DNA of 61,413 nt from Candidatus Avelusimicrobium cornigerorum. GTDB taxonomy: Bacteria > Elusimicrobiota > Elusimicrobia > Elusimicrobiales > Elusimicrobiaceae. How positions within the stretch are numbered: position 1 is the first letter of the stretch; each line of letters starts with the position of its first letter. Below the pieces are notes generated by a model. That model saw only the letters and a list, made by a program, of their open reading frames with translations. It was not told the DNA's origin and ran no database searches. The stretch covers positions 44,061 to 105,473 of the forward strand of contig DBXW01000009.1 of NCBI GenBank assembly GCA_002309715.1, in the 5' to 3' direction. Both the position numbers and the translations under genes were made by a program. This document shows, in pieces, positions 15,473-22,478 of this stretch.

Positions 15473-15872
15473 TATTGTAAAGCAGTATAGTGTGTTTTTA
15501 GTCAACGAACCCGGCACGCTCAAAAACGTAGCCGAGATTTTGATGCGCGAAAAAGTAAACATTATTGCCTTGTCTCAAGGCGTGCATTACGACGCTGCCA
15601 CCTTCCGTCTGGCCATTACGCACGACCAGGAAATCAGCCACATTTTAACGCGCGCGGGCTTTACCAGCGTAAAAACGGAAGCGATTTGTATTGAAACGAA
15701 AGACCGCCCGGGGCTTATCTTGGATATCAGTTCGGTGCTGACTAAACAAAACATCAACATTGCCGCCATTTACGGCTCGGTCACTGCCGACGGGCAAAGC
15801 CGTTGGATTGCCATTGTAAACAACATTACAAAGGCTTTTAATGCCCTAGAAGAATCGGGCCTATTTAATTAA
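15462..15872 (+). CDS. Tandem ACT-domain regulatory protein
   Basis: 136 residues made of two ACT-like beta-alpha-beta-beta-alpha-beta units: residues 5-65 (VFLVNEPGTLKNVAEILMREKVNIIAL) and 70-136 (CIETKDRPGLILDISSVLTKQNINIAAIYG). The EPGTL and RPGLI loops are where ACT dimers bind amino acids. No catalytic domain is attached, so it is probably a sensor or a regulatory subunit. The aspartokinase at 11776 lacks its own ACT domains, so this protein is a candidate partner (inference only). It starts inside the end of the phosphatase gene after a CGAGG site. Confidence 0.8.
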   Translation: MPLSIVKQYSVFLVNEPGTLKNVAEILMREKVNIIALSQGVHYDAATFRLAITHDQEISHILTRAGFTSVKTEAICIETKDRPGLILDISSVLTKQNINIAAIYGSVTADGQSRWIAIVNNITKAFNALEESGLFN

Positions 15873-15887
15873 ACTCATTGTATAAAA

Positions 15888-15915
15888 ATACCCCCCGGCC
15901 TAAACCGGGGGGTTA
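15888..15915. terminator. Shared terminator, ACT operon and large pilin
   Basis: 9-bp stem 15890-15898 with 15905-15913. The minus-strand read gives a good T-rich tail; the plus-strand tail is weaker (TAGTTTT). Confidence 0.75.
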
Positions 15916-15934
15916 GTTTTCATCAAAACAAGAA

Positions 15935-17275
15935 TTACTCTCCGGTATTTTGACAAGTTACCCTCCATTTAAATGATTCACAAGAAAGCAGTTGCACTTG
16001 TCCGTTGTGACATATCCCAACGCGAGGCTCCCAAGAGACAACTATATCCGACGCCCCCCCTGTAGCACAACAGGGTTCTTCTCCCGGCATCTGTACACGT
16101 GCTCCCTCGGAATAGCTCCTTCCATTGTATATACAACAATTTTCCTCACATGAAAATGCCTGATTTGGGACATAATCCATCGTACCACAGGCACCAGGAC
16201 TCGTCGATGGTTGACATGCAGAAAGCTCCCACTTGTCATTTTGACATTGGTATCGTTGGGTTCCACAATTCCATAAACCATCCGTATTTTGGGCAACACA
16301 GTCTAATGCATCATATGATGGGGGCGGAGTTGAACAAAGATCTTCACTACAGGTATAATTTTGTTCGTAATTTTGGCCACCGATATTTATAGTATGGTAA
16401 CCTCCTTCTTGACAATGGGAGGTACAATATTTCTTTGTAGAATAACTTGCCGTTATTGGAGAACAGTAACGAACCAGTTTCATTTGATAACAAAAACAGT
16501 CGTGATGGAAATCATCACTTTTAGGAACAGTAAACCAAGCTGCCGCATTTGTCCCGCAATATGTATTCCTCAAATTTTCGTCGTCAAAAATATCAACCAC
16601 CTCATTTCCCGTACACTCACATCCTCCCTCCAGCAAACAGCCACTTGGGATTGGTTCCGGCTCGGGTTCGGGCTCCGGCTCCGGAGTAGGCGTTGGATCC
16701 GGCGTAGGCTTGTCCAATACGAACTCGTCTTGGAATCGTTCTTCCCAAATCGGAGGCGTAGGCGGGTCAGGATTCGGATATGTACCGTGAATACCACACT
16801 CCCGGGCTTCTTCAAAAGCAGATCTTTGTAAATCGGTGTGGGTTACTAATTCTTCACACAACGGATAATCTTTATTGAGTTTGGTGCAATCCGGCCCTTG
16901 GCAACAAATACGTCCGTCACTATTGGAGAACATATATAAACCATATTCATAACTGCCGCGGCTGATGGCTTTTGCCATAACCGTATGAAAATTGGTACTG
17001 CCGAGACCCCTCTCCAAACTGTACGTATAATTATTCGTTTGCGTACTGGGCACAATTTCCGATAAACCGGCCATGTCCGTTACGTATTTCTTACCTAACG
17101 TACAGCGGCGCTCCTGCTCAGTGCGGATGGCCGACAAAATATCTTCCGCTTCCGTCGTTTTGCGCGTTTCCAACGTCTTGTTGTACCGCGGCAACACAAC
17201 GGCCGAAAGTATCCCGATTACAATAACTACGATTAACAACTCCGTGAGTGTAAACCCACGCTTGTGATGGTTCAT
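15935..17275 (-). CDS. Large pilin with Pro-Glu hinge and Cys-rich C-terminal domain
   Basis: 446 residues, more than twice the size of the other pilins. It has leader MNHHKRG, cleavage G7|F8, Glu at mature +5 (LTELL) and the helix LIVVIVIGILSAVVLPRY. After a pilin-sized domain (to about 185), a low-complexity Pro/Thr/Glu/Asp hinge (190-210) leads into a domain of about 235 residues containing 24 Cys, including CC pairs, probably a heavily disulfide-bonded or metal-binding module. This suggests a tip adhesin-type minor pilin, with the hinge projecting the Cys-rich domain. Its promoter is far upstream at 17439-17466. It is tail-to-tail with the ACT operon. The pilin N-terminus is certain; the adhesin role is inference. 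Confidence 0.88.
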   Translation of the reverse strand: MNHHKRGFTLTELLIVVIVIGILSAVVLPRYNKTLETRKTTEAEDILSAIRTEQERRCTLGKKYVTDMAGLSEIVPSTQTNNYTYSLERGLGSTNFHTVMAKAISRGSYEYGLYMFSNSDGRICCQGPDCTKLNKDYPLCEELVTHTDLQRSAFEEARECGIHGTYPNPDPPTPPIWEERFQDEFVLDKPTPDPTPTPEPEPEPEPEPIPSGCLLEGGCECTGNEVVDIFDDENLRNTYCGTNAAAWFTVPKSDDFHHDCFCYQMKLVRYCSPITASYSTKKYCTSHCQEGGYHTINIGGQNYEQNYTCSEDLCSTPPPSYDALDCVAQNTDGLWNCGTQRYQCQNDKWELSACQPSTSPGACGTMDYVPNQAFSCEENCCIYNGRSYSEGARVQMPGEEPCCATGGASDIVVSWEPRVGICHNGQVQLLSCESFKWRVTCQNTGE

Positions 17276-17298
17276 ACTTTACGCTCCTTGTTTAGACT

Positions 17299-17329
17299 GA
17301 CGGGGGCGGGGCGATTACCCACCCCCGTC
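17299..17329 (-). promoter_or_regulatory. Leader hairpin before the large pilin start
   Basis: An 8-bp GC-rich stem (17299-17306 with 17322-17329) sits in the 5' leader about 10 nt before the AAGGAG site. It could control ribosome access. It has no T tail, so it is not a plain terminator. Confidence 0.4.
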
Positions 17330-17438
17330 TTCCCACTTGTCTGGAGGGACAGTAGGAAAAATTTATCCCTTCTCCAACCGCCTTTTAAAGGCCTTCAACA
17401 ACGCAATAAACTTCTACTTTAAAAATCAATCGCAATTT

Positions 17439-17466
17439 ATTGTACCAAAAAAAAAAAATAGGTCAA
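17439..17466 (-). promoter_or_regulatory. Promoter of the large pilin gene
   Basis: Minus-strand TTGACC (17461-17466), 16 nt including a T tract, TACAAT (17439-17444). Transcription would start near 17432, leaving a leader of about 155 nt, much longer than for other genes here. Confidence 0.6.
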
Positions 17467-17554
17467 GTGAAATTTTATACTTTTCCGGAAACAGAAAAGT
17501 AACAAAAGATTTCCCGCCAAGGGCACCCCAAAAAGCATTCAAACAGATGTTATC

Positions 17555-17615
17555 TCCGAGGGGCTCTGTCGGGGAACTGCTTTTTCAAACAACAGTCTCC
17601 GACTACACCCTCGGA
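17555..17615. other. Nested stem-loop of unknown function
   Basis: Outer stem TCCGAGGG (17555-17562) with CCCTCGGA (17608-17615). An inner stem has GTCGG (17568-17572) with CCGAC (17599-17603) and CTG (17577-17579) with CAG (17593-17595) around a small internal loop. It sits between a terminator and a promoter, outside any gene. It may be a structured RNA, a recombination site or a remnant; I could not match it to a known family. Confidence 0.5.
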
Positions 17616-17624
17616 AGGAACAAC

Positions 17625-17650
17625 TAAAAAGCCCTCGCATTGCGAGGGCT
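17625..17650 (-). terminator. Terminator of the CBM48 protein gene
   Basis: Palindrome 17630-17639 with 17641-17650 followed on the minus strand by TTTTTAG, 26 nt after the stop. Confidence 0.8.
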
Positions 17651-17675
17651 TAATGTAAAGAGTGATTTTAAGGGG

Positions 17676-18287
17676 CTACTCAATATATACAAGCGAACGG
17701 CCGTCTTTTTCCGGGCTGTATGGGTCTTGCGTATTTTGACCGTCAATAATATATAAGAATTTATACGTGCCGGGCAAAATAGAGAGCGTCGTTTCCCAAT
17801 AACCGTCTTTCTTCTTGAGCGCTTGCGGTTTAGACATAGTAAATCCGCTAACGATAGAAACTTTCTTGCCTTCCCCAAACCAACGGAAGGTTACGCGGCG
17901 GTATTTGCTCTTTGGATTATTCTTTACGATCACGCTTTGTTTTTCAGCACCGTCTTTAAGTGCAGGGGTAACCGGTTCCGGTTTTTCTTCAGTGGCAATA
18001 ATCTCGGCCACTAATGTTTTTTCCGGTGCAGTTGCTACCGGCTCTTCTTTAACAGGTTTTGCCGGTTCGGCAATTGTTTCTACATTTAGCGATTCAAGCA
18101 CGCTTTCTTCCGGCGACGTTTGCACCGCTTCTGCCGACGCTGGCGTTTGGAACAAACCGGTAGAAAAGTGTTTGTATAAAAAGAAACCAAACACGCATAA
18201 CAAAACAATATCCACAATAATGAGGAAAAGCCAAAGGTCTTTATTGCCGGCAGGTTTTACGTCCAAATCAAGGTTTTCGTTTTCCAT
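17676..18287 (-). CDS. Membrane-anchored protein with glycogen-binding (CBM48/E-set) domain
   Basis: 203 residues: a short acidic cytosolic-type N-terminus, one transmembrane helix (about 18-40, LWLFLIIVDIVLLCVFGFF), a Pro/Glu/Ala/Val-rich linker (50-115) and a C-terminal E-set domain (about 125-203) with VTFRWFGEGKKVSIVSGF and WETTLSILPGTYKFLYIIDG. The last stretch is the hallmark of the glycogen-binding domain of branching enzymes and AMPK beta. It may tether a carbohydrate or an enzyme at the membrane. The ATG follows the tRNA-Gly gene by 18 nt with no terminator between, so both probably share one transcript. Confidence 0.75.
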   Translation of the reverse strand: MENENLDLDVKPAGNKDLWLFLIIVDIVLLCVFGFFLYKHFSTGLFQTPASAEAVQTSPEESVLESLNVETIAEPAKPVKEEPVATAPEKTLVAEIIATEEKPEPVTPALKDGAEKQSVIVKNNPKSKYRRVTFRWFGEGKKVSIVSGFTMSKPQALKKKDGYWETTLSILPGTYKFLYIIDGQNTQDPYSPEKDGRSLVYIE

Positions 18288-18305
18288 AATCTTCCTGATT
18301 AAAAA

Positions 18306-18376
18306 AGCGGGCGAAGGGAATCGAACCCTCGTCTAAAGCTTGGGAAGCTTCCATTCTACCATTGAACCACGCCCGC
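18306..18376 (-). tRNA. tRNA-Gly (anticodon CCC)
   Basis: The minus strand folds as a 71-nt tRNA: acceptor GCGGGCG (18370-18376) with CGCCCGC (18307-18313), D arm, anticodon stem GAAGC/GCTTT with loop TTCCCAA, and T arm GAGGG TTCGATT CCCTT. The anticodon CCC reads GGG glycine codons. The discriminator is T and no CCA is encoded, so the CCA-adding enzyme (the gene just upstream) is needed to finish it. Confidence 0.95.
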
Positions 18377-18403
18377 ATCACGTAAGCGTATCAATACTTT
18401 TTT

Positions 18404-18432
18404 ATTTTAGCAAAGTTTTTTACCGCGTACAA
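18404..18432 (-). promoter_or_regulatory. Promoter of tRNA-Gly and the CBM48 protein
   Basis: Minus-strand TTGTAC (18427-18432), 17 nt ending in TGC, TAAAAT (18404-18409). Start of transcription near 18397, about 20 nt before the tRNA. Confidence 0.65.
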
Positions 18433-19941
18433 CTATTTTAAATTTTTAATAAATGCCAGCGCACTTTTTTTATCATGCACCTTACCTTCCACTTGCGCCA
18501 CGGCAACGGCCTCTAAAATCTCGCCGATTTTGGGGCCGGGCGGCAAGTTGAGCAAGTCCATCACATCACGCCCGGTAATAACTCGCGCCGGACGCACTAC
18601 TTGCGGATGTTTAAAATACTTACCTAATAATAACCAAAGCACTTGCACATGGCGAAGTGTTTTTCCAAAAGCGGCTTTCTTTTGCGCTTGGGCTAAACTC
18701 ATCATGGGCTCAAAACTGTGCGGAAGCATGCGCGTTAATTGCGCATCCGTAATGTAACTTGTGTAATCAGCCCAACACAACAGCAGTAGCGGCAAAGCAG
18801 CGTCGCCCAAATCGCGAAAAAAGTGATACGCGCCTTTATCGGTAATTACGTCGTTACTGGCTAAATTGCTGGGGCGCAAATGTTCGCCAATCATAGCGCA
18901 AATTAAACGCATATCCGGGCGGCTGTAATGCAGCCGTTCCAATACGGTTTTGGCCATTTTGGCACCTTTTTGTTCGTGATAAAAAAAACGCAGCCGGTCA
19001 CCTTGCACCCGGGCCGTAACCGGTTTAGCAATATCGTGCAACAAAGCCGCCATCTTAAAAAGCGGTTTTTGGCCTTGCACAAATGAAAGTTTGCGCGCGT
19101 ATTTAGCAAAGGCCCGGTCCAAATGATCCAGTAAGTACTCCATGCGTTTAAAAACAAGTAGTGTGTGTTTCAGCACGCCGCCTTTACCATAATATACTTC
19201 GGCGCAGGTGCGTTGCGGCTCTAACTCGGGGAACAAGGCCGTCAGCAGCCCACACGCGTCCATTAAAAGTAAATTTTCATACGCTTTGGCAGTGGCAAAC
19301 AAGCGTGACAATTCTTCATGGATACGCTCACCGGCCGGCAGGCTAATAAGGGCAGCGTATTTTTTAATGAGTTTAAGGGTGGAAGGAGCAATCGCAAAAT
19401 TAAGTTCCGCCGCCGAGCGAAACGCCCGCAACATACGCAAAGGATCTTCTTCAAATACGCGCGGATTGGTGGCGCAAATAACTTTTTGTTTTACATCGGA
19501 AAGTCCGTTTGCATAATCCACTATTTTGGAACGGACAAGCCGCTTAAGCAGAATTTTAGCATTGCCGTTTTTTTGCGGCAAAATCTCCATTTGCGGCAAG
19601 GCAGAAACCGGATACGCCAACGCATTAAACGCAAAATCACGCCGGAGCAAATCGGCCTTCAGATCTTTACCTTGATAAGCCGTTAAATCAATTTGAATTT
19701 TATCTTGGTGGGTAACCAACCGCCAAACGCCGTACTCGGCGTCCATTTCAAACACGGCTGCTTTTAATTTTTGGGCCAGGGCCAGTGCCGCCGGTTTTAC
19801 ATCCGCCGCAGGCAAGGCTAAATCTATATCGGTAGAGTAGCGTTTTAATAAACTACTGCGTACAATTCCCCCCACATAGTACGCCTGGGGAACGGTTTGT
19901 TGCAGTACGCGCGCTAAATCCACGCGCGCCGACCTATTCAA
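18433..19941 (-). CDS. CCA tRNA nucleotidyltransferase / poly(A) polymerase family
   Basis: 502 residues from a TTG start at 19941, chosen because GGAGGA lies 6 nt before it; a longer frame from 19995 would run 62 nt into the ligase gene. The class II nucleotidyltransferase head is clear: YYVGGIVRSSLLKR with STDIDLAL carrying the metal-binding Asp pair (about 18-38), the arginine-rich LLRRDFAFNALAY, and an HD domain further on (KHTLLVFKRMEYLL, ALLHDIAKP). It adds CCA to tRNA 3' ends, fitting the CCA-less tRNA-Gly downstream, though poly(A) polymerase cannot be excluded. It overlaps the upstream ligase by 8 nt. Confidence 0.88.
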   Translation of the reverse strand: MNRSARVDLARVLQQTVPQAYYVGGIVRSSLLKRYSTDIDLALPAADVKPAALALAQKLKAAVFEMDAEYGVWRLVTHQDKIQIDLTAYQGKDLKADLLRRDFAFNALAYPVSALPQMEILPQKNGNAKILLKRLVRSKIVDYANGLSDVKQKVICATNPRVFEEDPLRMLRAFRSAAELNFAIAPSTLKLIKKYAALISLPAGERIHEELSRLFATAKAYENLLLMDACGLLTALFPELEPQRTCAEVYYGKGGVLKHTLLVFKRMEYLLDHLDRAFAKYARKLSFVQGQKPLFKMAALLHDIAKPVTARVQGDRLRFFYHEQKGAKMAKTVLERLHYSRPDMRLICAMIGEHLRPSNLASNDVITDKGAYHFFRDLGDAALPLLLLCWADYTSYITDAQLTRMLPHSFEPMMSLAQAQKKAAFGKTLRHVQVLWLLLGKYFKHPQVVRPARVITGRDVMDLLNLPPGPKIGEILEAVAVAQVEGKVHDKKSALAFIKNLK

Positions 19942-21559
19942 CGGATTCCTCCGCCGGGGCGGCCGCCATACGGGCCGCCAATTTGGCCACGGCATCTTTA
20001 CGCAGTTCGCGCTTTAATACTTTGCGTAACGCATTTTTAGGCAACTCTTCTACAAACTCAAAATCACGCGGACGCTTGTAATTATCCAAATGGGTTTTAA
20101 GGAACATTCTAAATTCTTTTTCGTTTAGTTCCGCGCCTTCCTTTTTGACGGCGTATAATTTGATAAACTCACCACCGCGGCCATCCGGCACGCCGATAAT
20201 AGCGCACTCTTCCACCGCCGGGTGTTCGCAAATAATGGCTTCCACTTGCGCGGAAAACACTTTAAGCCCTTTAATAATAATCATGTCTTTTTTGCGGTCT
20301 TTAATGAAGATAAAGCCGTCATCATCTACTTCCACAATATCCCCAGTTTTAAACCAACCGTCTTCGGTAAAAGCGTCGCGCGTAGCGGTTTCGTTTCCCC
20401 AATAACCACGGAACACGTTGGGCCCTTTTACACACAATTCGCCTTCGTGATTACGCGGGACCTCGTTGCCGTTCTCATCTACTACAAGCGTGCTGACACT
20501 GGGCAAGGCCGGGCCCACCGATTTAATTTTTTGAAGTTCCTCGGTATTTACGCTCACCACCGGACTCGTTTCCGTTAGGCCGTAACCTTCCAATATCGGT
20601 ACGGAGAATTTTTGTTCAAACCGGTCTTTAATTTCTTGCGTAAGCGGCGCGGCACCGGACACGCAAAAGCGGATATTCTTAAACGGCCAGAAACGCAAGT
20701 AAAGCCGTTTTAAGCCTTTGGCCTCTTTGGAAAGCACCGCGTAAATCTGCGGCACGGCAAGCATTAAGGTAACGTTTTCCGTACCCATTGCACCGAGCCA
20801 CTTGCTGGCCGGCATGACGTTGGCCACAATAACTACTTTTAAGTTTAAGTAAAGCGGAATTACCACACACGTAGTCCACGCAAACGAGTGGAACATCGGG
20901 AGCAAACACAAGAACACGTCGTCATCACTAATTTTAAAAATTTGCGCGCACGAAATAACGTTGGAAGCCAAATTGCCATGAGAAATCATAGCACCTTTGG
21001 GCAGACCGGTTGTACCGGAAGTGTATAAAATAAATGCTAAATCATCCAGCCCTGCTTGCGGGGAAGCGGTTTCTTCGTGCACGGTGGATTTTTCAATCTC
21101 TTTCCAGAAAAATTGCACTTTATCGCATCCGGCTGCGGAAGAAGGTATTTCATCCGTTGTAAAAATATAGTTGACTGTCGGCGTATCCGGCGCGGCTTTT
21201 ACATAATGACGTAAAAATTCAGCCTGCGTTACCACGGCTTTGGCACCGGCATTATTCAAGATATATTGGATTTCTTCCTGTTTGGTAACCATGAAGTTTA
21301 TCGGGATGCTTACTGCTCCTAATTTATAAAGCCCGTAATTCGCTACCACCGTATCTATGGCGTTGCGATGAGCAATACCCACACGGTCGCCTTTGCGGAT
21401 ACCATGTTCAAAAAACATATCTGCAGCACGGTCCACTTGCATAAGAAGTTCATGATAAGATACCTTCTTTCCTGTACCGGCTTCCACTAAAGCAATTTTA
21501 TCCGGAAAGCGGAACGCACTATCAGCCAACGAAGTATATAAGTCTTTACGGCGAATCAT
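19934..21559 (-). CDS. Long-chain fatty acid-CoA ligase / acyl-activating enzyme
   Basis: 541 residues from the ATG at 21559, 4 nt after GAGGTG. It is a member of the ANL superfamily, activating a carboxylate as acyl-AMP and then transferring it to CoA. Motifs: the P-loop-like YTSGTTGLPKGAMISH (about 180), GYGLTETSPV (about 330), the GWFKTGDIVEVDDDGF hinge and KDRKKDMIIIKG (about 420-435), and the C-terminal PKNALRKVLKRELR with its catalytic Lys. The order and length fit FadD-type ligases, but chain length is not decidable. It is downstream of the peptide transporter operon and upstream of the CCA enzyme. Confidence 0.88.
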   Translation of the reverse strand: MIRRKDLYTSLADSAFRFPDKIALVEAGTGKKVSYHELLMQVDRAADMFFEHGIRKGDRVGIAHRNAIDTVVANYGLYKLGAVSIPINFMVTKQEEIQYILNNAGAKAVVTQAEFLRHYVKAAPDTPTVNYIFTTDEIPSSAAGCDKVQFFWKEIEKSTVHEETASPQAGLDDLAFILYTSGTTGLPKGAMISHGNLASNVISCAQIFKISDDDVFLCLLPMFHSFAWTTCVVIPLYLNLKVVIVANVMPASKWLGAMGTENVTLMLAVPQIYAVLSKEAKGLKRLYLRFWPFKNIRFCVSGAAPLTQEIKDRFEQKFSVPILEGYGLTETSPVVSVNTEELQKIKSVGPALPSVSTLVVDENGNEVPRNHEGELCVKGPNVFRGYWGNETATRDAFTEDGWFKTGDIVEVDDDGFIFIKDRKKDMIIIKGLKVFSAQVEAIICEHPAVEECAIIGVPDGRGGEFIKLYAVKKEGAELNEKEFRMFLKTHLDNYKRPRDFEFVEELPKNALRKVLKRELRKDAVAKLAARMAAAPAEESVE

Positions 21560-21600
21560 AAGCACCTCTATAAATTAGGACTACATATATTGTATAAAAA

Positions 21601-22476
21601 TCAGACCTGTCTGGGGTCTAAAATATCTCTAAAAGCATCTCCCAACAAATTCCACCCGAGCACAAACAGGAAGATCGCTCCCCCCGGTATAGCGACGGTA
21701 TACCAATACGCAAACGGATTTTGTGCCGTACCTAACACCCAGTTGCGTGCCATGGCAATCAGTTGCCCCCAATCAGCCGTACCCGGTTGTGCACCGAGCC
21801 CCAAAAAAGACAAAGACGCCGCAGTCAGTACAATGTATCCAATATCCAAACTGGCGACCACCACAGCCGGATAAATGGAGTTAGGCAAAATGTGGCGCAG
21901 TAAAATGCGTGGTCCCCGCGCGCCCAGCGTGCGCGCAGCCGTCACGTAATCGCGCCGTTTAACCGACAAGATATCTCCGCGTATTAAACGCGCGTACGAA
22001 GGCCAGGCCACGGCGGTTAAAGCGATCATCATATTTTTAATATCGGGCCCCAACATAGCGGCTATCACCATTGCCAACACCAGCGAAGGCACCGCAAAAA
22101 CAATATCGGTCAACCGCATGAGTGCTTCATCTACTTTCCCGCCAAAGTACGCGGCCACGGCTCCTACCAGTAGTCCAATTAAAAAGGCAAAAAACGTAAC
22201 GCTCACGCCTACCACAAAAGCCAGTCGTGTCCCCCATACCACTCCGTAATATAAATCGTACTGTTGTTCCGTCGTGCCAAACCAATTTTGCGCAGAAGGA
22301 GCCTGCGGTGCAATAGCATAACTTTTTTGCGGCATTTGATACGGATTGTGTTTATTATGCACCGGCGCGAGCCAAGGCGCAAACAACGCCACCAGCAAGA
22401 AAAACGTTACCAAAATAAACCCCGCCAGTGAAGTTTTGTTTGTATAAATTCGTTTTAAAATACGGTTTTGCCACAT
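21601..22476 (-). CDS. Peptide ABC transporter permease (DppC/OppC family)
   Basis: 291 residues with six predicted membrane helices; the first is near residue 18. The EAA loop signature of binding-protein-dependent permeases is present (TAARTLGARGPRILLRHILPN, about 180-200). Together with the DppB-like permease it forms the channel of a dipeptide/oligopeptide importer. The N-terminal part includes a periplasmic stretch with WFGTTEQQYDLY, common to DppC. The ATG follows the dppB stop by 2 nt after a GGAG site, so the two are translationally linked. Confidence 0.92.
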   Translation of the reverse strand: MWQNRILKRIYTNKTSLAGFILVTFFLLVALFAPWLAPVHNKHNPYQMPQKSYAIAPQAPSAQNWFGTTEQQYDLYYGVVWGTRLAFVVGVSVTFFAFLIGLLVGAVAAYFGGKVDEALMRLTDIVFAVPSLVLAMVIAAMLGPDIKNMMIALTAVAWPSYARLIRGDILSVKRRDYVTAARTLGARGPRILLRHILPNSIYPAVVVASLDIGYIVLTAASLSFLGLGAQPGTADWGQLIAMARNWVLGTAQNPFAYWYTVAIPGGAIFLFVLGWNLLGDAFRDILDPRQV

Positions 22477-22478
22477 AC

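Larger units (their letters stand above)
17276..17675. other. 400-base non-coding stretch with long leader and several hairpins
   Basis: No convincing gene. It holds, from left to right: the ribosome site of the large pilin, a hairpin (GACGGGGG 17299-17306 with CCCCCGTC 17322-17329) just upstream of it, the pilin promoter (17439-17466), a 7-bp inverted repeat (17479-17485 with 17494-17500), a nested stem-loop (17555-17615) and the terminator of the gene at 17676. The only plus-strand frame (17337-17627) has a TTG start, basic unstructured sequence and no ribosome site. Confidence 0.6.

Noticed and set aside
16660..16710. Possible tandem DNA repeat (GGCTCC/GGTTCC units)
   Set aside because: It encodes the Pro-Glu hinge of the large pilin in frame, so it is coding low complexity and not an independent repeat element.
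17337..17627. 96-residue plus-strand frame in the large non-coding stretch
   Set aside because: TTG start without a ribosome site, basic low-complexity sequence with no family, and it runs straight through two inverted repeats and a promoter.
17815..18336. 173-residue plus-strand frame ending AGEGNRTLV
   Set aside because: It is the antisense of the CBM48 gene, and the ending is the familiar artefact of translating across a tRNA gene.
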